DNA from: Chryseobacterium vaccae
GTDB taxonomy: Bacteria; Bacteroidota; Bacteroidia; Flavobacteriales; Weeksellaceae
DNA: 64,000 bases
Reading direction: 5' to 3'
Assembly (NCBI RefSeq): GCF_009602705.1
Contig: NZ_VSWH01000001.1
Coordinates: 3,100,001 to 3,164,000 of the forward strand
Part shown: one piece after another, positions 24,616 to 33,941 of the stretch
Layout of the letters: the number at the start of each line of letters is the position of its first letter
Position numbering within the stretch: the first letter of the stretch is position 1
Notes under the pieces: model-generated
Databases searched by the model: none
Seen by the model: the letters and a program-made list of their open reading frames with translations, nothing else
What the model was told of the DNA's origin: nothing
Made by a program: the position numbers and the translations under genes

Positions 24616-27453
24616 TTACTTTATAATCATTTTCTGAATAGCTGTTCCCGTTTCCGACTTCAGGTGAACCAGATAGGTTCCGACCGGATAGCCCGTTTTC
24701 AATTCATAAGTTCCGTTTTCATTATTCAATTTAAAGGAGCCCATTTTTTTACCGCTCATATCGTAGATGATGATTTCCCCGTTTTTCACTTTATGATAAA
24801 TGAATTTTGCCATACCGTTTTTCACCGGGTTATCTGCAATTTGAAGAGATAGTTTATGGGCTGCATTCTCATCAACCACAGAAAGAGATCCGGAATAATT
24901 TCCGAAAATCCTGAATTCTCCCGGCTGCAGCGTAATCGGGGCTGTTGTGGAAGCAATATTGGAAATTGTATTATCCATCAGGTTCTGCCACTGCCCTGTG
25001 TAAGGGAAATAAGGCACTACATTTTGAGCTGACGTAGCAAAATTGGCCAGAACTACTACATTTTTCATTCCGCTAATGGAGTTATCATAAACATAAATTC
25101 TTGTAATCAGTCCATTAGGATCATTCGTAAGATTATTTGACTCTATAGTGTATGTCTTTGATTTGAAAACCTGATGAGTATTTCTGATACCGATTATTTT
25201 AGCCCAGGTATCATACACCGATTTTCTGTTGGTATTGGTATCATATCCTAACGTAAAGGCAATCGGTTTTTCATCTGTTCTGCAACCGCTGTTGATGCTT
25301 CCGTCTGTACATCTGTTGATGCTGAACTCATATCCAAGTTCACCAAACTGCCAGATCATTTTCGGGCCGGGAATGGTAAAGAATGTGGCACCGAACGTTT
25401 TCATCCTGTCAAGGGCTGTGTTCAGGTTTTTAACATCATAAGTTCCTTCAACAGCACCATACGTCAGATTTTTAAACATCAGACGTTCTTCATCATGACT
25501 TTCTCCGTATCCTACAGCATGCATATCTGTAAACCCATGAAGCGTATGATTCATTCTGTCATAATTGCTGTTTTCTTTATAGCCCATTGTATTCTGATTG
25601 TAAGCGTCAGTCTGTTTATTCCAAAGTAATACTCCTTTCCCTTCAGAGGTTCTGTAGTTCGCCCATTGCTGTTCTTCGGCATCCGTGCCCAGGTGTTCAA
25701 AGATCATATAAGAATTCGGATCTGCAGCCCACTGTCTGTCTGCATAGTATTTCATAATGTCTACCCGGTCCTGCTGATAGGAATTGGTACAGTTTTCATC
25801 ATTTTCAGAGCAGCTTTGGGTAAAACCTTTCGTTAAATCCCAACGGAAACCGTCAATTTTATATTCTGACAACCATTGCTGCAGACATCTTTCAACATAA
25901 TACTTCGTTGACGAACTTGTATGGTTGAAATCATTAAATACATTGTAAGAATGTTTAGGAACCTGATTGAAATAAGGATTATTGGCTGCAATATCGCCGT
26001 AACCGTCTCCATCAGGATCAATATTCCAAAGTCTGGCTAAAGGAGAACGTCCTGTTGCGTGATTAAAAGCAATATCTAAAATCACTGCAATTCCGTTCTG
26101 ATGGCACAGATCAACAAACTCTTTGAACTTTTCAGGAGTTCCATATGCTTTGTCTAATGCATAATGAAAGGAGGTGTTGTAACCCCATGAAAGATTTCCT
26201 TCAAACTCCATAATAGGAAGTAATTCAATGGCATTGATATTCAATCCTTTTAAATATGAAATCTTACTGATCAGCGACTGCCAGTTTTTTTCCTGGGTAA
26301 AATCTCTGAGTAACAATTCATACACCACCAGGTTTTCCTTGGCTGGCCTCTGGAAGTTGGTTACCTGCCAGTTATAAGGCGCCTGTCCTGTTTTAAAGAT
26401 AGAAACTTCAAAATCCTGTCCTGCAGGAAACTGAGGAAGCCCCGGATAAGTGGCACTGGAGATCCACTGGTCATCATAGGAAGACAAGATCTGCGGAGAA
26501 AAAGGCTCTGCCACTTTTTTCAGATCATTGGTTCTATATTGGAAGGTATACAGCTGTTGAGGCGTCAGGCCGGTAATTTCAATCCAATAAAGATCTGGAT
26601 TTGTGGTATCCCGTTTCATTAAATAAGAATCATTCACCGCCCAGTTATTAAAGCTTCCGATTACGTGTACGAAGTTCTTATAAGGCGCATAAAGAGCAAG
26701 ACCTATTTTAGTCTGATCCGTCGGATGATAATTAATTCCCTGTCTGATCCAGCCTGGAATGGCCTCCGAAACCACATTTCTCGGAACCTGAAGTGTAAAA
26801 TTTACTTTTTTTGAATTTGAGGAAGCATCTGATGCTGTCAGTTCCATTTGGGCATCCTGAGTTACAGTATAGGTGTAAGTGTAAGACTGCGAAGGGGCTG
26901 TAACCGAATTCACTACTGCTCCGTTGGCTTTTAACTGAAATGTTGCATTGACATTGGTTGTCGCAGTAATATTGATGGTATTTCCCGCCGGAACCGAAGT
27001 AAGACTGTTGGGTGCAGGATTTGTCAGGTTGATATTTAAAACCCCGACATTAACGAAAATATCCGGTGACGTCTGATGGGATCCTGTTTTATCTTTTAAT
27101 AAAAATCCAAATCTTCCGATTCCCGTTCTTCCATAAAAAGCAGTAGGGGTAAAAGTTAAAGAATAAGAATCTGATGCGGCATTGTAATTCAGTTTATTTG
27201 ATTCGTTGGAGCTATTCCAGCTGCCATTGGTAGGGCAATCCTGGCTGTTCTGATAGTTTGTATCAAAAGACCATGTCCATATATATATTTCGTGGTTGGA
27301 AACTCCCCAGCCAGACTCATCGATCTGATCCCCGGGAACCGTTAACGTAACGGCATCCGTCTCATTAAACGGGTTTGGAGTGATTGTATAGTTAATCTGT
27401 CCAAAGACTACTCCCACAATAAACAGAAAAACAATGGAATATAACTTTTTCAT
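24616..27453 (-). CDS. Secreted GH13 alpha-amylase-family enzyme with T9SS sorting domain
   Basis: A 945-residue extracellular or surface glycoside hydrolase. Signal peptide is 1-18 (VVFG|Q). Two Ig-like modules are followed by a CBM48-like domain with IGSFNNW (265-271) and then the GH13 barrel. Catalytic regions: I, DIAFNH (460-465); II, GFRWD (535-539, nucleophile Asp 539); III, FEH (585-587, acid Glu 586); IV, SHDE (652-655), where most family members have NHD. A DPDGDGYGD loop at 479-487 looks like a calcium site. The C-terminus is a T9SS domain ending AIQKMIIK. It likely degrades starch, glycogen or pullulan. No SusCD pair is nearby, so it is not in a polysaccharide utilisation locus. 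Confidence 0.92.
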   Translation of the reverse strand: MKKLYSIVFLFIVGVVFGQINYTITPNPFNETDAVTLTVPGDQIDESGWGVSNHEIYIWTWSFDTNYQNSQDCPTNGSWNSSNESNKLNYNAASDSYSLTFTPTAFYGRTGIGRFGFLLKDKTGSHQTSPDIFVNVGVLNINLTNPAPNSLTSVPAGNTINITATTNVNATFQLKANGAVVNSVTAPSQSYTYTYTVTQDAQMELTASDASSNSKKVNFTLQVPRNVVSEAIPGWIRQGINYHPTDQTKIGLALYAPYKNFVHVIGSFNNWAVNDSYLMKRDTTNPDLYWIEITGLTPQQLYTFQYRTNDLKKVAEPFSPQILSSYDDQWISSATYPGLPQFPAGQDFEVSIFKTGQAPYNWQVTNFQRPAKENLVVYELLLRDFTQEKNWQSLISKISYLKGLNINAIELLPIMEFEGNLSWGYNTSFHYALDKAYGTPEKFKEFVDLCHQNGIAVILDIAFNHATGRSPLARLWNIDPDGDGYGDIAANNPYFNQVPKHSYNVFNDFNHTSSSTKYYVERCLQQWLSEYKIDGFRWDLTKGFTQSCSENDENCTNSYQQDRVDIMKYYADRQWAADPNSYMIFEHLGTDAEEQQWANYRTSEGKGVLLWNKQTDAYNQNTMGYKENSNYDRMNHTLHGFTDMHAVGYGESHDEERLMFKNLTYGAVEGTYDVKNLNTALDRMKTFGATFFTIPGPKMIWQFGELGYEFSINRCTDGSINSGCRTDEKPIAFTLGYDTNTNRKSVYDTWAKIIGIRNTHQVFKSKTYTIESNNLTNDPNGLITRIYVYDNSISGMKNVVVLANFATSAQNVVPYFPYTGQWQNLMDNTISNIASTTAPITLQPGEFRIFGNYSGSLSVVDENAAHKLSLQIADNPVKNGMAKFIYHKVKNGEIIIYDMSGKKMGSFKLNNENGTYELKTGYPVGTYLVHLKSETGTAIQKMIIK

Positions 27454-27554
27454 ATCTTATTTTTTATCGAATATAGGATAATTTTTTTTTCGTTATACCA
27501 TTTTCTATGGAAGCAATTTTAAAATATTTCAGTTTCCAGGGAAAAGAATCAGCC

Positions 27555-27590
27555 AGAAAAAGGCCCATGAAAATATTCATAAGCCTTTCC
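27555..27590 (-). terminator. Terminator after the FISUMP protein gene
   Basis: AAAGGC..ATGAA pairs with TTCAT..GCCTTT across a two-base internal mismatch, followed by T-rich sequence on the minus strand. The remainder of the 245-base gap 27454-27698 shows nothing else I can support. Confidence 0.55.
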
Positions 27591-27698
27591 AATAAAAGTA
27601 ATTGTAATGAACTATTTTTTTATTTATTTCTAAATATAAACTGAATTTTAAATGGAGGTCGACAAAAGCTTTTATTGATCAATCAAACGATATGGATA

Positions 27699-28757
27699 TT
27701 AATTTTTAATCACTTTTTTAGAAAAACGTTGTCCATTCTTCAATTTCAATTCTACCATATAATTTCCATTGGGAAGCCCACTCATGTTGATCTGATTGTC
27801 TGAAAACTGTATATTTATTTTCTGGCCTGCCATATTGAACAGATTTACACTGTCAATCAGGGAATCTGCTTTAATATAAAGGATATTCTTTGTAGGATTG
27901 GGATAAATTCCGATGGTATTTGTTCTGATCGTTTCAGATATTCCCAAAACGGGGCCTGATTTGATACATCTTACTGCTGCCCCCTGTCCCCTTGGGGCCC
28001 CTGCCGAAGGATTGGCATTTATTGTTCCTACATAGAGATATTTTGCTCCGAGGGTGGAAGTATCTGAACTCCAGAAATAGCCACGCTGTCCTACAAATGT
28101 AAAACCTCCGTTTCCTGAACTTCTGTAGCCCGATGCCGGTAGTTTCAGATGGCTACTATAGGCTGTTGCCGGGTTATTGATATTTTCTGCCCCAACAATC
28201 ATTTCCCACTCTGTCTGTGTAGGCATCTGCCATCCGGATCCTACGGCTTTGCAAGGATCTATTCCTCTGCCCGGTGTTACATTTCCCAGATCAGAAGCTG
28301 TCCATTGGTCTCCCCCCTGAAATTCGGCCCACCATGCAGGATCTCCGGCTACATAAGAGCTATTCCCGGCCAGTCCTGATGGAAAATTTTCATCCGGAGC
28401 AGCTGTAATTACTGAATTTCTCAGCTGATGCCCGTCATCCCATCTTCCCCATTGGAAAAGATCGCCGTATGAAGCTGCATCCGCTTTATCTGTTGCCACC
28501 TGAGAACTTCCAAGGTTTTGCTGTAACCATATTTTCCCATCACCTCCTCTTACGGTGGTATAGGTAACAGACTGCCCCAGATACGTGAAAGTCACACAGC
28601 CTGTATCTCCCGGAGTATTTCCAGGATCTGTATTATTGCAGTTCTTTGATGTAAGTGATGTTTGCTGTCCATACACAAAGCTTCCGGCAGCTATTAAAGC
28701 CACTAAGCCCAGCCCTATTTTATGCATTACCAAATGTAAATGTTGAATCATCTTCAT
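27699..28757 (-). CDS. FISUMP-domain protein with T9SS sorting domain
   Basis: A 352-residue exported protein. The first ~30 residues are a signal peptide ending FVYGQ; a start at the inner ATG (28727, MHKIGLGLV) would give a more standard length. The middle is a FISUMP (Fibrobacter succinogenes major paralogous) domain: GKIWLQQNLG, SYGDLFQWGRW, GSGWQMPTQTEWE, SGYRSSGNGGF, YFWSSDTS and the final AAVRCIK. The C-terminus is a T9SS type A sorting domain (IGIYPNPTKNILYI, GLPNGNYMVELK). It is a predicted cell-surface protein; the domain's role is not established. It is divergent from an AraC regulator with a 117-base shared upstream region. Confidence 0.86.
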   Translation of the reverse strand: MKMIQHLHLVMHKIGLGLVALIAAGSFVYGQQTSLTSKNCNNTDPGNTPGDTGCVTFTYLGQSVTYTTVRGGDGKIWLQQNLGSSQVATDKADAASYGDLFQWGRWDDGHQLRNSVITAAPDENFPSGLAGNSSYVAGDPAWWAEFQGGDQWTASDLGNVTPGRGIDPCKAVGSGWQMPTQTEWEMIVGAENINNPATAYSSHLKLPASGYRSSGNGGFTFVGQRGYFWSSDTSTLGAKYLYVGTINANPSAGAPRGQGAAVRCIKSGPVLGISETIRTNTIGIYPNPTKNILYIKADSLIDSVNLFNMAGQKINIQFSDNQINMSGLPNGNYMVELKLKNGQRFSKKVIKN

Positions 28758-28874
28758 TATTATTTTTAATTATTCTAAATTTAATTTAATTTTGCGCAAA
28801 AGTAATTTACCTGATTAATCCGGAGTTATCATTTCCGAACTTTTTGTTATCGTGTAAAGCTTTTATTATTGAAA

Positions 28875-29765
28875 ATGTACCCTACCCGTAATATGAGAGA
28901 AGAGTCTGGCAACGGATTAGTTTTCAGTTCAGGAGATATAAAAATCATCATGCATGAAGATCTCCGCTCTGAAGCGTTCCTAAGATCTGATATGACTGAA
29001 AGCAGAAGAAGCTTTAGTCTTGTTTTTATGCTCAGCCCTGCTATTCATCTTGAAACCTCAGACTGTGCTGCAAAGTTTATATTCAGAAAAAACCAATACA
29101 TCCTTCATTATTCATCTCATGAAAATACAGCTGAACTCTGGACAGCGCATCAGGAAGGATTAAAATTCGTTCAGATCCAGATCAATTATCAATATATATT
29201 CAACCTGATAGAACCGGACTCCAGCAAAGAAAATGCGTCTATCCTGGAAAATATGATCCGTAATCATTATATTTTTCTTCATAAGGAAACGCCTCCGGAA
29301 ATGACGGTAGAAATGCACATGATTCTGAAAGAAATTATCTCTTATTCTAAAAAGGGAGTAATGCAGAAGTTATTTGTTGAAGCCAAAGTCATTAAGCTCC
29401 TGATGCTTGTATTTGAACAATTCAATGAAAAAGATGCGGCTCACATCAATTCTCCTGTTTCTTCCAGGGTTAGGAAATTCATCGATGAAAATTATCATCA
29501 AAACATCCGTGCTGAAGAGCTGGGAAAGTTGATGGGAATCAGCCAGAACAGAATACGGAAGACGTTTAAAGCACAGTATCATATAACAGCTGCCCATTAT
29601 ATCCTGGAACTCAGAATGCTAAAAGCAAGGAAAATGATTATTGATGAAAACATCATGATCAAAGAAATCGCGATTGAGTGCGGATATGAATATGTACAGA
29701 ATTTCACCCGTGCCTTCAAAAAGAAATTTGGGGTTTCTCCTGAAAATATGAGAAACGGGAGATGA
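28875..29765 (+). CDS. AraC-family transcriptional regulator
   Basis: A 296-residue DNA-binding regulator; an in-frame TTG lies two codons upstream. The N-terminal ~190 residues form a sensor domain without obvious ligand residues. The C-terminal ~100 residues hold the double helix-turn-helix: IRAEELGKLMGISQNRIRKTFK and MIKEIAIECGYEYVQNFTRAFKKKFGVSPENMR, a close match to the AraC/XylS consensus. It is divergently placed to the FISUMP surface protein gene, a classic arrangement for local control of that gene and autoregulation (inference). Confidence 0.92.
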   Translation: MYPTRNMREESGNGLVFSSGDIKIIMHEDLRSEAFLRSDMTESRRSFSLVFMLSPAIHLETSDCAAKFIFRKNQYILHYSSHENTAELWTAHQEGLKFVQIQINYQYIFNLIEPDSSKENASILENMIRNHYIFLHKETPPEMTVEMHMILKEIISYSKKGVMQKLFVEAKVIKLLMLVFEQFNEKDAAHINSPVSSRVRKFIDENYHQNIRAEELGKLMGISQNRIRKTFKAQYHITAAHYILELRMLKARKMIIDENIMIKEIAIECGYEYVQNFTRAFKKKFGVSPENMRNGR

Positions 29766-29908
29766 AAAAGAAAAATATGATGATTATCGTTTTTGGGTTA
29801 ATGCAGAATTTTCATTCTTATACCGCTAATTTTAGAAGCCAATTTCAATTTTTAGCGGATGATTCCAGTCTTGAATTTTGTATACTTTTTTTTCAAGAAA
29901 AAGTATAA
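29762..29908 (+). CDS. Possible small ORF overlapping the AraC stop codon
   Basis: A 48-codon frame whose ATG overlaps the AraC stop as ATGA. It encodes a Lys-started, partly hydrophobic peptide (MKKKNMMIIVFGLMQNFHSY...). The last codons coincide with a 10-bp inverted repeat (TATACTTTTT / AAAAAGTATA, 29881-29907). The overlap would allow translational coupling, but coding is unproven. The rest of the 340-base gap up to 30105 holds only a terminator at 30011-30040. Confidence 0.25.
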   Translation: MKKKNMMIIVFGLMQNFHSYTANFRSQFQFLADDSSLEFCILFFQEKV

Positions 29909-30010
29909 TGAGAAAAAATAATTCTCAGCTTTCTGCTAACTCTGTTTTTTTGTCTATCCTAAAGTTTTGCATCTAGTCTGTATTACCTTAATAAATTTAC
30001 GCTCTTCCAA

Positions 30011-30040
30011 TAAAAAAACCGCTTAATTTCTTAAGCGGTT
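30011..30040 (-). terminator. Terminator after the small His-tailed membrane protein gene
   Basis: Perfect 10-bp stem AACCGCTTAA / TTAAGCGGTT with a 4-base loop. On the minus strand it continues into further T residues. It lies 65 bases after the stop codon. Confidence 0.85.
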
Positions 30041-30105
30041 TATATATGTTGTTTTGCTTTGATATTACTTTTTCAGAATTCAGGTGAAAAAGCAATGACA
30101 ATCAA

Positions 30106-30390
30106 TTAATGATGATGTCCATGATCGTGGATGAAAGGTCCGTTCCCTTTAGGCTGGCTGAAGATTACCTCTACACCTTCCTGCTCATTAAGTTCTTTTC
30201 TTCTGATATCTTCAGGATCAAAAGGTTTTACTTTTCCGAAATATTCTTTCAGACCTTCAGTTAACCACATTGGGATAACCAATCCGAAGAACATGAAGAT
30301 ACACCAGAATCCTACTAAGAACATAATTATAAAGAATACAGTCCAAAGGAACTGGTAGAACGGCCAAAATGCTGATAAAATCGTTATCAT
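30106..30390 (-). CDS. Small membrane protein with His-rich tail
   Basis: A 94-residue protein I do not recognise. Residues ~4-45 form two hydrophobic, aromatic-rich segments (FWPFYQFLWTVFFIIMFLVGFWCIFMFFGLVIP). The remaining part is polar and ends HDHGHHH, a potential metal-binding tail. It lies 94 bases downstream of the class I fumarase gene on the same strand and shares its terminator, so it may be cotranscribed. Confidence 0.68.
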   Translation of the reverse strand: MITILSAFWPFYQFLWTVFFIIMFLVGFWCIFMFFGLVIPMWLTEGLKEYFGKVKPFDPEDIRRKELNEQEGVEVIFSQPKGNGPFIHDHGHHH

Positions 30391-30484
30391 TTCTCTTAAA
30401 GATTTTAGGCAAAAATAGGACTTTTTATTTTTTTACACAAAAGATACAAGCCCTATTTTATAATTTATTTTGATTTTAAACTAA

Positions 30485-32092
30485 TTAGTGAGCAAGATCT
30501 GCAAAGAAATCATTGCCTTTATCATCTGTAATGATGAATGCAGGGAAGTCTTTTACCTCGATCTTTCTTACTGCTTCCATTCCTAATTCCGGGAAATCTA
30601 CCACATCTACGGATACAATATTGTCTTTGGCAAGAATTGCAGCCGGGCCTCCGATAGATCCCAGATAGAAACCGCCGTATTTACCACACGCGTTGGTTAC
30701 ATCTTTACTTCTGTTTCCTTTGGCCAGCATGATCATACTTCCTCCGTGGCTTTGGAATTCATCCACATAAACATCCATTCTTCCGGCGGTAGTAGGTCCG
30801 AAACTTCCAGAAGCCATTCCCTCCGGAGTTTTAGCCGGTCCGGCATAATAGATCGGATGGTTTTTGAAGTATTCAGGCATTGGTTTTCCGCTGTCGATGA
30901 TTTCTTTGATTTTTGCGTGGGCAATATCTCTGGCAACGATCAGGGTTCCGTTTAATTTTAATCTTGTTTTGATCGGATATTTTGAAAGCTCGGCCAGAAT
31001 TTCAGGCATCGGCTTATTCAGGTTTATTTCAACCGCTTCTTCTAAATGCGGCGGAGTGTCAGGCAGGAATCTTTTCGGCTCTGTTTCTAACTGCTCCAGG
31101 AAGATCCCGTCTTTGGTGATCTTTCCTTTGATGTTACGGTCTGCAGAACAGGAAACTCCCATTCCAACAGGACATGAAGCTGCGTGGCGCGGAAGTCTGA
31201 TTACTCTTACGTCATGGGTAAGATATTTTCCTCCAAACTGAGCTCCGATAGCACTTTCCTGGCAGATTTTCTGAACTTTTGCTTCCCATTCCAAGTCTCT
31301 GAACGCTTGTCCTGCTTCATTTCCTTCGGTAGGAAGATTATCATAGTATTTGGCTGATGCTTTTTTTACGGCCGCAAGGTTCGCTTCTGCTGAAGTTCCT
31401 CCGATAACCAGCGCAAGATGATAGGGCGGGCATGCCGCTGTTCCAAGATCTGAAATTCTTTCTTTAACGAATTCTTCAAGAGATTTTTCGTTCAGAAGGG
31501 ATTTTGTCTTTTGGTATAAGAAGGTTTTGTTGGCTGAACCTCCTCCTTTCGTTAAAAATAAGAATTCGTAATAGTTTCCTTTCTTAGCATAGATGTCGAT
31601 CTGTGCCGGAAGGTTTGAGCCTGAGTTTTTCTCGTCAAACATTGTTAAAGGAACGACCTGGGAATATCTCAGGTTTCTTTTCTGATAGGTATTAAAGATC
31701 CCTTTGCTTAAATATTCACCGTCTTCAACTCCGGTGTAAACATCTTCTCCTTTTTTCCCCATCACAATGGCTGTTCCGGTATCCTGACATGAAGGAAGAG
31801 CACCTTCAACGGCTACTGCTGCATTCTGTAACAGGTTGTAGGCAACGAATCTGTCATTATCTGTAGCTTCAGGATCGTCAATGATTCTTCTAAGACTTTC
31901 AAGGTGTGAAGAACGAAGCATGAACGATACATCTGCCATTGCTTCTTCTGCAAGAAGTTCTAGTCCTTTCGGATCAATGGTTAAGATTTCTCTGTTTCCT
32001 AACTGTTCCACTTTCACATAATCTGATGTAAGTTTCTTGTACACCGTATCATCTTTCTGAATCGGATACGGATCCTGATATCTAAATTCCAT
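30485..32092 (-). CDS. fumA: Class I fumarate hydratase (iron-sulfur)
   Basis: Oxygen-sensitive 4Fe-4S fumarase of the TCA cycle, FumA/FumB single-chain type (535 aa). The three cluster cysteines align with a constant offset to E. coli FumA: Cys 102 ([10 protein letters not shown]), Cys 221 ([10 protein letters not shown]) and Cys 315 (MGVSCSAD). GGGSANKTF and GSIGGPAA belong to the alpha and beta parts fused in one chain. It is divergent from a class II fumarase with a 221-base region between them. Two unrelated enzymes for one reaction suggest oxygen- or iron-dependent use of each (established in E. coli, inferred here). Confidence 0.95.
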   Translation of the reverse strand: MEFRYQDPYPIQKDDTVYKKLTSDYVKVEQLGNREILTIDPKGLELLAEEAMADVSFMLRSSHLESLRRIIDDPEATDNDRFVAYNLLQNAAVAVEGALPSCQDTGTAIVMGKKGEDVYTGVEDGEYLSKGIFNTYQKRNLRYSQVVPLTMFDEKNSGSNLPAQIDIYAKKGNYYEFLFLTKGGGSANKTFLYQKTKSLLNEKSLEEFVKERISDLGTAACPPYHLALVIGGTSAEANLAAVKKASAKYYDNLPTEGNEAGQAFRDLEWEAKVQKICQESAIGAQFGGKYLTHDVRVIRLPRHAASCPVGMGVSCSADRNIKGKITKDGIFLEQLETEPKRFLPDTPPHLEEAVEINLNKPMPEILAELSKYPIKTRLKLNGTLIVARDIAHAKIKEIIDSGKPMPEYFKNHPIYYAGPAKTPEGMASGSFGPTTAGRMDVYVDEFQSHGGSMIMLAKGNRSKDVTNACGKYGGFYLGSIGGPAAILAKDNIVSVDVVDFPELGMEAVRKIEVKDFPAFIITDDKGNDFFADLAH

Positions 32093-32205
32093 ATTTACTT
32101 TTTTCGAAAAATTTAAGTCGTGTAAAATTACGCAATGATATTTTCCTTGTCTTCAAACCATGAGTAAAATCAGTCATTTAAATCAATATTTATAATGATT
32201 ATAAA

Positions 32206-32236
32206 TTGTGAGGTTCTGAGTTAATAAGTAACTTTA
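32206..32236 (+). promoter_or_regulatory. Probable promoter of the class II fumarase
   Basis: TTG (32206-32208) is followed after 20 bases by TAACTTTA (32229-32236), one base off TAnnTTTG. The box lies 77 bases upstream of the fumC start. Confidence 0.4.
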
Positions 32237-32313
32237 TAGGAATTAAATAATCAGGCCGCAAAACTCTTTTAAATGTGGCAGAAAACCAAACAGATTATAA
32301 AATTTCAATCACA

Positions 32314-33708
32314 ATGAATTACAGAATAGAAAAAGACACTATGGGCGAGGTTCAGGTACCTGCTGACAAATTCTGGGGTGCACAGACTGAGCGTTCAAGA
32401 AACAATTTCAAAATCGGACCGGAAGGTTCGATGCCTCACGAAATCATTGATGCTTTTGCTTATCTGAAGAAGGCTGCAGCTTATACCAATGCGGAATTAG
32501 GTGTACTTTCAACAGAGAAAAGAGATATGATTGCTAAAGTATGTGATGAGATTCTGGAAGGGAAGCTTAACGATCAGTTTCCTCTGGTGATCTGGCAGAC
32601 GGGCTCCGGAACACAGTCGAACATGAATGTCAATGAAGTCATTTCAAACCGTGCTCATGTGAACAACGGCGGAACTTTGGGAGATCAATCGGAAGTTCAT
32701 CCGAATGATGATGTGAATAAATCACAGTCTTCTAACGACACGTATCCAACAGCCATGCACATTGCGGCTTATAAAAAAGTAGTGGAGACAACCATTCCTG
32801 CGGTTGAAAAACTTAAAAATACCATTTCTGCCAAAGCGGAAGCTTACAAAGATATTGTAAAGATCGGAAGAACCCACCTGATGGATGCCACTCCGCTTAC
32901 TTTAGGACAAGAGTTTTCAGGATATGCTGCCCAACTGGAATTTGGTTTAAGGGCTTTAAAAAATACGTTACCTCATCTTTCGGAACTTGCATTAGGCGGA
33001 ACTGCTGTTGGTACGGGTCTGAACACCCCTAAAGGTTATGATGTAAAAGTAGCCGAATATATCGCCCGATTCACGAATCATCCTTTTGTAACCGCTGAAA
33101 ATAAATTTGAGGCACTGGCAGCCCATGATGCGATTGTAGAGTCTCACGGTGCATTGAAGCAGCTTGCCGTTTCTCTATTCAAAATTGCTCAGGATATCAG
33201 GCTTCTTGCTTCAGGTCCGCGTTCAGGAATTGGGGAAATTCTCATTCCGGAAAATGAACCTGGTTCATCTATTATGCCAGGAAAGGTAAATCCTACCCAG
33301 AATGAAGCGATGACGATGGTTTGCGCCCAGGTTTTAGGAAATGATACAACGATTTCTTTTGCAGGAACCCAGGGGAATTATGAACTGAATGTTTTTAAAC
33401 CGGTAATGGCTTATAATTTCCTTCAGTCTGCACAGCTGATTGCCGATGCCTGCATCTCATTCAACGATCACTGTGCTGTTGGCATTGAGCCCAACCGTGA
33501 AAGAATTAAAGAGCTTGTAGACAAATCCTTAATGCTGGTAACCGCGCTGAATACACATATCGGGTATGAAAATGCAGCAAAAATTGCTAAAACAGCCCAT
33601 AAAAACGGTACTACCCTGAAGGAAGAAGCCATCAACCTCGGACTTTTAACGGCTGAACAGTTTGATGAATGGGTAAAGCCTGAAGATATGGTTGGCAGCC
33701 TGAAATAA
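32314..33708 (+). CDS. fumC: Class II fumarate hydratase
   Basis: Iron-independent, oxygen-stable fumarase of the aspartase/fumarase superfamily (464 aa). The ATG giving [16 protein letters not shown] was chosen; a GTG 13 codons upstream is a weaker option. Active-site elements: GSGTQSNMN (97-105), SSNDTYPTA (139-147), [10 protein letters not shown] and the mobile loop [11 protein letters not shown] (317-327) with the catalytic Ser. A strong terminator follows at 33736. Confidence 0.97.
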   Translation: MNYRIEKDTMGEVQVPADKFWGAQTERSRNNFKIGPEGSMPHEIIDAFAYLKKAAAYTNAELGVLSTEKRDMIAKVCDEILEGKLNDQFPLVIWQTGSGTQSNMNVNEVISNRAHVNNGGTLGDQSEVHPNDDVNKSQSSNDTYPTAMHIAAYKKVVETTIPAVEKLKNTISAKAEAYKDIVKIGRTHLMDATPLTLGQEFSGYAAQLEFGLRALKNTLPHLSELALGGTAVGTGLNTPKGYDVKVAEYIARFTNHPFVTAENKFEALAAHDAIVESHGALKQLAVSLFKIAQDIRLLASGPRSGIGEILIPENEPGSSIMPGKVNPTQNEAMTMVCAQVLGNDTTISFAGTQGNYELNVFKPVMAYNFLQSAQLIADACISFNDHCAVGIEPNRERIKELVDKSLMLVTALNTHIGYENAAKIAKTAHKNGTTLKEEAINLGLLTAEQFDEWVKPEDMVGSLK

Positions 33709-33735
33709 TACATTAACTAACAACTCTATACCATA

Positions 33736-33764
33736 GAAAAACCTCAGAATTTCTGAGGTTTTTC
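33736..33764. terminator. Bidirectional terminator after fumC
   Basis: Nearly perfect 13-14-bp stem (GAAAAACCTCAGA / TCTGAGGTTTTTC) with a very short loop. It serves fumC on the plus strand and possibly the convergent sigma-operon on the minus strand. Confidence 0.8.
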
Positions 33765-33941
33765 TATTAAAATACTTGGTGAATAAAAAGCCGGAAGTTG
33801 GAAGTTATTATTTAACCGATAATTCTATATCAAAATAATTTTTAATGGCTCTACAATTCAATAAAGCCGGATTGTCTTTTTAAGGCTGCATTGACTTCCC
33901 TCCCCCTGCTTTCTTTCTGTTTATATGAATGGTTACGTTTT

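Noticed and set aside
29823..29858. Inverted repeat CCGCTAA / TTAGCGG after the AraC gene
   Set aside because: The arms are 7 bp with a 22-base loop and no T run; too weak to assign as terminator or operator.
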